From Acidiphilium acidophilum (GTDB lineage: Bacteria; Pseudomonadota; Alphaproteobacteria; Acetobacterales; Acetobacteraceae): a DNA stretch of 64,000 nt. The translations under genes were made by a program, and so were the position numbers. Location of the stretch: assembly GCF_033842475.1 (NCBI RefSeq), contig NZ_JAWXYB010000018.1, positions 1,037,501 through 1,101,500 of the forward strand, written 5' to 3'. Every line of letters starts with the position of its first letter. Within the stretch, counting starts at the first letter, position 1. Shown one piece after another: positions 17,608-25,433 of this stretch. Under the pieces are notes generated by a model. It ran no database searches. It was not told the origin of the DNA and worked only from the letters and a program-made list of their open reading frames with translations.

Positions 17608-19920
17608 GTGCGGGCAGCAGATCTGTTGCCTGAAGATCTTGCAGACCGGGTTCATACAGAGACGTTTCTGATCCGTTTTCGCCTTACCCGTGCGGCATGT
17701 GTCGTGGGTTCGATCGTTGCAATCGCAATTGCCGCCAACTTTGATGACCGGAGATATGAATTACAGAAACTTGGAAGTCTTTCGTTAATTCTATTAACAT
17801 ATTCAGCTCTTTTTGTATTGGGAACCATATTTGGAAAACTAAAACGTATTTCTCAATCACAACGTTTGACTTTCAATATGATAATCCTGCTTTTGGGTTT
17901 GTCATGGTCTATATTCCTGACGCTCCTATTTTCTATATCAGATACTGAGCAACAAGTATTAATATTCTCAATATATATTGGATTGATCTCGACAACGATT
18001 TCTAGCGGACCGCTATCATCTACCTTTCCTTTCTGGCTGATGCTGACACTCGGTGTCTACGTATCTTTGTTTATTTCGAGCTACTTCTTTGATCTGGCTT
18101 ATCAGATATGCTTGATCAGCTACTCGTTGCTGACATTGTTCACCATGATCTTTCTGAACCGAAAGATGGCCGAGCGAGCCGTCAACACCATCCGCCTCGC
18201 CCAAACCAACGAAACCATCCGCATCCTGCTGCGCGATTTTGAGGAAAATGCCAGCGACTGGCTTTGGGAAACCGGTCCGGCCGGTGAAATCAAACACGTC
18301 TCCGCCCGCTTCGCCGAGGTGGCGCGGCAACCGGTGGACGCGATCCGGGGTGATCTGTTGGGGTTCATGTCAGGGCAGGACCGGACTCTCCGCGTGCCGC
18401 GGGACTCGGCGGGGGATCCGTTCGAACCGCTGCGCCGCCGTATGCAGGCCCGCAAGGCATTCCGTGATATGGTCGTGCCGGTCAACACGGCGGGCGAGCG
18501 GCGCTGGTGGTCGATGACCGGCAAGCCGGTCGAGGATCTCAACGGCAATTTCCTCGGCTATCGCGGGGTCGGCTCCGATGTCACCGCAATGCATCGCTCG
18601 CGCGAGCGGATTGCCTATCTCGCCCGGCATGACACGCTGACCGACCTTGCGAACCGCACGGAGTTCAACGCCGCATTGTCCCGTCTTCTTGCCGAGGATA
18701 TCAGGCTCGGCGCTGCGTTGCTCTGTCTCGATCTCGATCAGTTCAAGGCGGTCAATGACAGCTACGGCCATGCACTCGGCGATTCGGTGCTCCGGGCCGT
18801 GGCGCACCGGATACGCGGCGTGATCCGCGAGGGCGATGTCGCGGCACGACTCGGTGGTGACGAGTTTTCGATCGTGCTTCCTTCGGACGATGAGTTCGAG
18901 GCGACCGCGGTGGCCGAACGGGTGATCGACCGGGTTTCCCGCCCGTACAAATTCGAGGGTGTCACCGTCGAGATCGGTGTGAGCATCGGCATTGCCCTCT
19001 CGCCGCGCGATGGCCGGACCACCGAGGAGCTCTATCGCAACGCCGACCTCGCCCTCTATCGGGCGAAAGATTCCGGGCGTGGAACCTGGCGGCTGTTCGA
19101 CCGCACCATGGATCGTCATCTGGAAGACCGCCGCGGTCTGCAGCGCGATATCAAGCGCGCCCTGCGCGACGGGCAGTTGTTCGTGGAATATCAGCCGGTC
19201 ATTGCGCTCGCGACGCGCCGGATCGTCGGGCTTGAGGCGCTGGTGCGCTGGGATCATCCGGAGCGAGGGATCATCTCGCCGGGCGATTTCATCGATATCG
19301 CCGAGCGTGTTGGCCTCGTGGGGGCGGTGACCGCTTATGTCCTGGCCGAATCGGTCAGTTTCGCCGCCACCCTGCCACCGGGGATCGCCATCGCGGTCAA
19401 TTTGTCGCCGCTGCATCTGCGCGATGCCTGGCTGGTCGATCAACTCTCCGCGATCATCGAGGCCGGCGGTATCGGGGCTGGCCGGATCGAATTCGAGGTC
19501 ACCGAATCCGCCGTGCTGGAAACCGAGGGGCGTACACTGGATAATCTGCATCGGCTGCGGGCGCTGGGATGCCGCATCGCGATCGACGATTTCGGCACCG
19601 GATATTCCTCGCTGGCGACGCTGCGGCGGTTTCCGTTCGATCGTCTCAAGATCGACCGGAGTTTCATCAGCAACCTTGAGCGCAGCGACAGCGACGCGCC
19701 GATCGTCAAGGCGATGATCGATCTCGGCCAGACCCTGGGGCTGCGCGTGACGGCGGAGGGTGTTGAAACCGAACACCACGCCGCGATCCTTGCGATTTAT
19801 CAGTGCGACGATTGCCAGGGATTCCTGTTTTCCCCGCCAGTGCGCCGCGAGCAGATCGTTGAGCTGTTCGCGACGGGCCACACCGTCACGGGAATGGCGG
19901 TCGCCTGCGACCGGCGGTGA
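17608..19920 (+). CDS. Membrane-bound GGDEF-EAL protein (c-di-GMP turnover)
   Basis: Probable bifunctional diguanylate cyclase/phosphodiesterase controlling c-di-GMP, 770 residues. Order: about six hydrophobic helices (roughly 25-190), a PAS domain (about 200-330), GGDEF with an intact RLGGDEF near 414-420, then EAL with intact EAL (~541), DDFGTGYSSL (~660) and KIDRSF. Both catalytic sites look complete. The helix region is encoded by AT-rich codons (many tta, att, ata) until about 18180, after which codons turn GC-rich. The GTG start at 17608 lacks a clear ribosome binding site. The frame is open back to 17554, so a rare upstream start is possible. The 3' end overlaps the convergent YfhO gene by 35 bp. 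Confidence 0.9.
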   Translation: MRAADLLPEDLADRVHTETFLIRFRLTRAACVVGSIVAIAIAANFDDRRYELQKLGSLSLILLTYSALFVLGTIFGKLKRISQSQRLTFNMIILLLGLSWSIFLTLLFSISDTEQQVLIFSIYIGLISTTISSGPLSSTFPFWLMLTLGVYVSLFISSYFFDLAYQICLISYSLLTLFTMIFLNRKMAERAVNTIRLAQTNETIRILLRDFEENASDWLWETGPAGEIKHVSARFAEVARQPVDAIRGDLLGFMSGQDRTLRVPRDSAGDPFEPLRRRMQARKAFRDMVVPVNTAGERRWWSMTGKPVEDLNGNFLGYRGVGSDVTAMHRSRERIAYLARHDTLTDLANRTEFNAALSRLLAEDIRLGAALLCLDLDQFKAVNDSYGHALGDSVLRAVAHRIRGVIREGDVAARLGGDEFSIVLPSDDEFEATAVAERVIDRVSRPYKFEGVTVEIGVSIGIALSPRDGRTTEELYRNADLALYRAKDSGRGTWRLFDRTMDRHLEDRRGLQRDIKRALRDGQLFVEYQPVIALATRRIVGLEALVRWDHPERGIISPGDFIDIAERVGLVGAVTAYVLAESVSFAATLPPGIAIAVNLSPLHLRDAWLVDQLSAIIEAGGIGAGRIEFEVTESAVLETEGRTLDNLHRLRALGCRIAIDDFGTGYSSLATLRRFPFDRLKIDRSFISNLERSDSDAPIVKAMIDLGQTLGLRVTAEGVETEHHAAILAIYQCDDCQGFLFSPPVRREQIVELFATGHTVTGMAVACDRR

Positions 19921-22669
19921 GAGCCGGGAGTCCCGCGATGAGGAACGGCCAGATTGCAAGGGCTGCAAGAGCGGCAGCACAGCTCGATCGGATGAATGGC
20001 GGGCGATAGAAAAACCGGATGTCGCTGCGTCCCGCGGGCACCGCAATCGATTGAAACAGGGCTGAAACCGTGGCGATCGGAACGTCATGGCCATCGACGG
20101 TCGCGTGCCATCCCGCATCCGCCGCTTCGAGCCGCACGAGCGTGGCTGCGGCAGGGCAGTCGGTGGTCAATCGGTCGAATCCGGACGGCGTGATCCGGCA
20201 GGACGGGGTGGCTGAAAAAAACCGTCGCGCGCCTTCGAGCCGGTAGATCCGCATCACCTGGTCCTGGAACACCGGGCGGGCCGCAATCCCGGGCGTTGTT
20301 TCCACGAATCGCAGGATCGGTGCCTGCGGCGGTTGGGCCGGCGCGCTCGCGGCCACAGCGAGGGTTGCGGGTGCATCCGGCTGGAGATCGCCCAGCCAAA
20401 GAGCCACTGCCGATCCGGTGCGATGGGTGAAGCGATAGCGGAGCGGCTGCGCCGGGGCGACGGTCAACGGATGGTCGAGCGGGAGGGCGAGGAAGCCGTT
20501 ATCCTTTGCCCCGGCCAGCGGGGCCGATGCTGTGGCACAATCGGCCCCGGCGCAGAGCTTGAGCCGCAATGTGCCGCGCGCGGCACCAGCGTAGGTGCCG
20601 ATGAGTGTGTCGACCTCGCTGATCCGCGCAATGCCGAGTAGCCCGGCCGGAACGACTCCGCTCAGCTTACCCCCGGCTGAAAGCGCGAAGGCCGACCGTG
20701 CCGTGATGCTGACCGGCAGCGTGGCATGCGCCACGAACGGATCGTGGCCGGGTGGCGAGACCACATATTTCACGCCGATCGCGCGGTAGGCCGCGATATG
20801 GCGGCGCAATTCGGCGCTCTGATCCGGGGGGATGATCGCCCGGGTCGGGCGGATGAAGATGCCGTTATCGAGGGCCGCTGCCGCACGCGGCAGCAGGACG
20901 CATCCCAGCGCGCGAGCCTGCGAGCCGGTGAACATCACGACATCGGCGTAGCGATCGAGGTGGCGGTGGATGTAGCGGTTCCAGGCGGCGGAGACCGGCG
21001 ATGCGTTGTCGTCGATCGAGGCGACGCCGAACGCTGCCGGGAAATTCGGGCCAAAGGGTTGCAGCGAATACATCCGCGCCAGCCGGGCATGGCGTTGCAG
21101 ATAGGTGACCCCGCCGAAGTCGAGCGCTGCGCTGCGCGGTGCGCCGAGAGTGGTGAGAACCGCAAGGCCGAGCGGGTCGGCGATCACCAGCGCGGCCAGC
21201 ACCACGCCCCGGCGACCGCCGGGTTGCCGCCGCAGGATCAGCAGCGCCCCGACCGCAAGTGCGGCCTCCGCGAGGGTGACGCCAAGCGCAAGATCGAGCC
21301 GGCCCGGCACCGCCGTGAACCAGGCGTACAGCGCCGGCAGCGCGACGCCGATCGAGATCGCGCCGATCGCGGTGGCCGCGAGCGACAGACCGATTGCGCG
21401 GGGGCGTGGCAGCGCGCCATCGACCTGCCAGGCATCGAACGCGATCGCCGCCATGATGAAGCAGGCGAGTTCCATTGCCGGGGCGCAGAACCGCATCGCA
21501 TCGGTCCGGGCCATCATCGGGATCAGGTCGATCAGCCAGATCGCCGGCTTGAAGCCCCAGATCCGGGCCTGCCAGACCAGGATAAACCCGAACAGCAACA
21601 AGGCGAGACCGCGCAGCCGCGCGGGGCGGGCGACGGCGGCCAGCGCGAGGCATGCGGCAACCGGGCCGAACCAGCCGGCGCTCTGCACCCAGTAGGCCGC
21701 GATCGTGTTGGCCAGCGCCGGGTTCAGGCCGGGCGGCGTCGGCCCGCCGATCGGCCCGTAGATGAAGGGAAACAGCTGGACCGGCACGCCCGGCGGCAGC
21801 AGCCAGAGCCAGGCATATTTGGTTGCGTGGATGCCGAGATACGATGTTCGGACATAGGCGAGAAACGGTACCAGCAGGGGGAGTGCCAGAGCGATCCCGA
21901 GCGCGCCGCCGAGCGCGATCTTGCCGGCGAAACGCGCCCGCGCGCCACTCCCCACGTTGGCGAACCGCCATAAGGTCCAGACGGCAGCAAGCGTCGCCTC
22001 GATATATGCGACTTCGGGATATCCACCGTAGATCAGGTATGCGAGGGCCAGAGGGATCAGCCCCCAGCCCTGTCCCCGCCCATCGCGTGCGGCGCGTGCC
22101 GCCCGTTCGATCCCGAGCAGAAGCAGCGGTGCGAAGGGCAACGGTCCCATGACGTGGGGGACCAGGAAAAACGTTGCGTTCAGCGCGTAGAGGGCACCGC
22201 CGACCAGGGCGGCGAGGCGGGTGAGCCGCAGCTCGATCAGCAGCGCGTACATGAACAGACCGCACAGGATCTGCATCATCAGCTTCAGCACCAGCCACCC
22301 CGGCCAGAATTTCAGCACCAGCACGAAGGGCAGGAAGAAGGACAGGGTCTGCATCTCCGCCGCGAGCGGCATGCCGACGCCGGTATAGGGGTTCCACCAG
22401 GGTACGATGCCGTGGAGCCAGTCCTTGGCGCTCAGCATGCCGAGCGGCTGGGTGATCAGCCCGATCGTGGGGTCGAACCAGCCCGGTGCGGCCAGCAGGG
22501 GGCGCGGCCCCATCGTGCGGGTCAGAAACATGGTGAACAGAGCGGGGTCGTTGTGTAGCACGCCGGTCAGCACGAGGAGATTGGCCGCAAACGGCAGCGC
22601 GATGAGCGCGAGCAGCGCCGGGCCATGCCAGCGCATCCCCGATTTCGTCCCTGTGGCCCAACGATTCAT
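19886..22669 (-). CDS. YfhO-family multispanning membrane protein
   Basis: Large inner-membrane protein, 927 residues from the ATG at 22669. The first two thirds hold many hydrophobic segments with the early RLTRLAALVGGALYALN-type helix seen in YfhO-like proteins. A mainly soluble domain of about 300 residues follows and one more helix lies at the C-terminus before a basic end. Such proteins resemble GT-C glycosyltransferases and some are implicated in glycosylating envelope polymers. Function here is unknown. The frame continues open upstream of 22669, but only antisense to mutS, so the upstream part is not used. Divergent from mutS with 75 bp between them. Confidence 0.75.
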   Translation of the reverse strand: MNRWATGTKSGMRWHGPALLALIALPFAANLLVLTGVLHNDPALFTMFLTRTMGPRPLLAAPGWFDPTIGLITQPLGMLSAKDWLHGIVPWWNPYTGVGMPLAAEMQTLSFFLPFVLVLKFWPGWLVLKLMMQILCGLFMYALLIELRLTRLAALVGGALYALNATFFLVPHVMGPLPFAPLLLLGIERAARAARDGRGQGWGLIPLALAYLIYGGYPEVAYIEATLAAVWTLWRFANVGSGARARFAGKIALGGALGIALALPLLVPFLAYVRTSYLGIHATKYAWLWLLPPGVPVQLFPFIYGPIGGPTPPGLNPALANTIAAYWVQSAGWFGPVAACLALAAVARPARLRGLALLLFGFILVWQARIWGFKPAIWLIDLIPMMARTDAMRFCAPAMELACFIMAAIAFDAWQVDGALPRPRAIGLSLAATAIGAISIGVALPALYAWFTAVPGRLDLALGVTLAEAALAVGALLILRRQPGGRRGVVLAALVIADPLGLAVLTTLGAPRSAALDFGGVTYLQRHARLARMYSLQPFGPNFPAAFGVASIDDNASPVSAAWNRYIHRHLDRYADVVMFTGSQARALGCVLLPRAAAALDNGIFIRPTRAIIPPDQSAELRRHIAAYRAIGVKYVVSPPGHDPFVAHATLPVSITARSAFALSAGGKLSGVVPAGLLGIARISEVDTLIGTYAGAARGTLRLKLCAGADCATASAPLAGAKDNGFLALPLDHPLTVAPAQPLRYRFTHRTGSAVALWLGDLQPDAPATLAVAASAPAQPPQAPILRFVETTPGIAARPVFQDQVMRIYRLEGARRFFSATPSCRITPSGFDRLTTDCPAAATLVRLEAADAGWHATVDGHDVPIATVSALFQSIAVPAGRSDIRFFYRPPFIRSSCAAALAALAIWPFLIAGLPALTAGRRRPPFP

Positions 22670-22744
22670 GCCCTCGTTCTGCCCGCTGATCGGCTGTGCT
22701 GCAATCGGCTTCGCAACGGGGGGCGCCTCGGCTAAACAGCGGGA

Positions 22745-25432
22745 ATGAGTTCCGATCGCGCCGAAGGCGCAACCCCCGCCATGGCGCAGTGGTTCGCGGC
22801 CAAGGCCGACTACCCGGACGCGTTGCTGTTTTTCCGGATGGGCGATTTCTATGAGATGTTCTTCGATGACGCCGAAGCTGCATCGGCGGCGCTCGACATT
22901 GCACTGACCGCGCGTGGGACGCACCAGGGCGCTCCGATCCGCATGTGCGGGGTGCCGGTGTCGCAGCGCGATACCTATCTCGCCCGCCTGGTCCGGCGCG
23001 GCTTTCGCGTGGCGATCGCCGAACAGATCGAAAGCGCCGAAGCATCGCGCGCGCGGCCGGGGAAAGCGCCGATCGAGCGTGCCGTGGTGCGGTTGATCAC
23101 GCCGGGGACCATCACCGAGGAAACCCTGCTCGAAGCCGGTCGCGCGACGTTGCTGCTGGCTCTCGTGGCAGATCAGGGCAAAATCGGTGCCGCGTGGATC
23201 GATGTCTCGACCGGAATGTTCGAGACCGGGCTGATCTCGCACGCCGATCTGCCCGCGTTGCTCGGACGGCTCGATCCGGCGGAAATTCTCCATACCGGAT
23301 CGACCGGTGATGCCGCAGGGCGCGAGATCGATGTTCCGGGTGGCTACGCGGCGCGATGCGCGATGATCGAGGCACCACCCGTTGCGGCACAGGCGCGACG
23401 CACTCTTGCGGCTCTGTTCGGGGTCGCCTCGCTCGACGCATTCGGGGCGTTCTCCGATGCGGAGGCAGAGGCAGCGGCGGCGGCGCTGCGCTATATCGAG
23501 CGCAGCCAGGGCGGCGCGCTGCCCCGGCTCGGGCACCCGATGCGCCAGGGCGAGGCCGGATTGCTCGCGATGGACGCGGCGACGCGCGCCAGTCTCGATC
23601 TGCTGCGCACCCGAGACGGCGGCGAGTTCGGCAGCCTGTTCGGGACCGTGCGCCGAACCGTCAGTGCCGCCGGGGCGCGGCATCTGGCCGGATGGATCGC
23701 GGCGCCGCTCGATCGGCTCGATCGGTTGCGCGCCCGCCAATCGGGCTGGCAATCACTGCTCGAACGGCCGGACTGTCTGCCTTCGGTTCGCGCGGCGCTG
23801 CGTGGCGCGCCCGATCTCGCCCGTGCGCTGGCGCGGTTGAGCCTCGCTGCCCGGGTATCGGGCCGGCTGGCGCCCCGCGATCTCGCCCAGGTGAGGGATG
23901 CGCTGGCCACCGCCCGCGCCGTGCGCGCGGCTTTGCCGGGCGCGTGCGCGATGCCGGGTCATCCGCTGTCTGAGGATGCGCAGGCATTGACGGCGGCGCC
24001 CGACCTTGCCGCGTTGCTCGATCGGGCTCTGGTGGAACAGCCACCGTCCCGGCCGGGTGATGCGGCGTCGATCCGGCAAGGGTTCGATGGCGAACTCGAC
24101 GCGGAACGCCGCCTGCGCGACGATGCGCGACAGGTGATCGCCGCGCTGCAGTTGAAACTCGCGACGCGCTATGGGGTAGCCAGCCTGAAGATCCGCCATC
24201 ACAATCAACTCGGCTACGTGCTCGAAGCGCCGGCAAGCGCGGTCGATGGGTTGCGGTCGTTTCCCGAACTCGTTCTGCGGCAGGGGCTGGCCTCTTCCGC
24301 GCGGTTCACCCAGCCCGAACTCTCCGATCTCGACCGCCAGATCGCCGAGGCGCATGAGCGGGCGGCGGCCCGGGAACTCGTGGTGCTCGATCATCTTCTG
24401 CGCACGATCATCGGGCATGAGGCGGAACTGGCAGGCTGTGCGACGGCGCTGGCGCGGCTGGATGCGTTGCAATCCGCCGCCAGCCTCGCGGCGTCGGGCC
24501 GCTGGATCGCGCCGCACCTCACCGATGATGCCGATTTCGTGATCGAGGCCGGGCGCCATCCGGTGGTCGAGGCGGCGTTGCCATCGGGGAGCGACTACAT
24601 CGCGAACGACGCTGATTTATCGCCGGAACGTCGCCTCATGCTGCTCACCGGGCCGAATATGGCCGGGAAGTCGACGTTTTTGCGCCAGAATGCGCTGATC
24701 ATCATTCTGGCTCAGGCCGGATTGCCGGTTCCGGCGGGTGCTGCGCGGATCGGGCTGGTCGACCGGCTGTTCTCCAGGGTGGGGGCGGCGGACGATCTGG
24801 CCGCCGGGCGCTCGACCTTCATGGTCGAGATGATCGAGACCGCGGCGATCCTGCATCAGGCCGGGCCGCGCAGTTTCGTGATCATCGACGAGATCGGCCG
24901 GGGCACCGGCACGCGAGACGGGCTGGCGATCGCCCAGGCGGTGCTGGAGGCGTTGCATGGATCGATCCGGTGCCGGACCATCTTCGCGACACATTTTCAT
25001 GATCTGGTGCAGTTGGCCGAGGCGCTGCCCCGGCTGCGTCCCTGCACGATGCGGGTGAAATCATGGCGTGGCGAGGTGGTTTTTTTGCATGAAGTCGTCG
25101 AAGGTGCCGCCGAGCGAAGCTGGGGCGTGCACGTTGCGAAGCTTGCGGGCGTGCCGGAGAGCGTGGTGCGGCGGGCCGATACGCTGCTGCGCGGTGCGGA
25201 ACGCGCGCAAGCGGCGAGGGCACCGTTGCCGTTGTTCGCCGCATTGGAATCTTCCGATTCGTCCCCCGGCGATCAGGCGGCCCCGTCGTTGACCGGCGCT
25301 TCGGCGTGGCGCGATGCCCTTGCCGAGGTGAGCCCCGACCAGCTGACGCCGCGCGAGGCGCTGGAATTGATTTATGCGTGGCGGCGAAAGTTTCTTGGCG
25401 ATGACGGCGTGAACGCGGTAAAGCTCGGGTGA
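22745..25432 (+). CDS. mutS: DNA mismatch repair protein MutS
   Basis: Recognises mismatches and small loops and recruits MutL. 895 residues, a normal length. The mismatch-reading motif FYE lies in FFRMGDFYEMFFDDA (about residues 28-42), the connector and lever domains follow, and the ATPase has Walker A GPNMAGKST at about 636-644, a DEIGRGTGT signature near 714-722, and the C-terminal helix-turn-helix ending LTPREALELIYAWRR. The second-to-last base of the intergenic gap is shared with glnD: only one base separates the mutS stop from the glnD ATG. Confidence 0.97.
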   Translation: MSSDRAEGATPAMAQWFAAKADYPDALLFFRMGDFYEMFFDDAEAASAALDIALTARGTHQGAPIRMCGVPVSQRDTYLARLVRRGFRVAIAEQIESAEASRARPGKAPIERAVVRLITPGTITEETLLEAGRATLLLALVADQGKIGAAWIDVSTGMFETGLISHADLPALLGRLDPAEILHTGSTGDAAGREIDVPGGYAARCAMIEAPPVAAQARRTLAALFGVASLDAFGAFSDAEAEAAAAALRYIERSQGGALPRLGHPMRQGEAGLLAMDAATRASLDLLRTRDGGEFGSLFGTVRRTVSAAGARHLAGWIAAPLDRLDRLRARQSGWQSLLERPDCLPSVRAALRGAPDLARALARLSLAARVSGRLAPRDLAQVRDALATARAVRAALPGACAMPGHPLSEDAQALTAAPDLAALLDRALVEQPPSRPGDAASIRQGFDGELDAERRLRDDARQVIAALQLKLATRYGVASLKIRHHNQLGYVLEAPASAVDGLRSFPELVLRQGLASSARFTQPELSDLDRQIAEAHERAAARELVVLDHLLRTIIGHEAELAGCATALARLDALQSAASLAASGRWIAPHLTDDADFVIEAGRHPVVEAALPSGSDYIANDADLSPERRLMLLTGPNMAGKSTFLRQNALIIILAQAGLPVPAGAARIGLVDRLFSRVGAADDLAAGRSTFMVEMIETAAILHQAGPRSFVIIDEIGRGTGTRDGLAIAQAVLEALHGSIRCRTIFATHFHDLVQLAEALPRLRPCTMRVKSWRGEVVFLHEVVEGAAERSWGVHVAKLAGVPESVVRRADTLLRGAERAQAARAPLPLFAALESSDSSPGDQAAPSLTGASAWRDALAEVSPDQLTPREALELIYAWRRKFLGDDGVNAVKLG

Positions 25433-25433
25433 A

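Noticed and set aside
22670-23752. Upstream extension of the YfhO-like frame
   Set aside because: It lies entirely antisense to mutS and lacks membrane character. The ATG at 22669 restores a normal basic-hydrophobic N-terminus.
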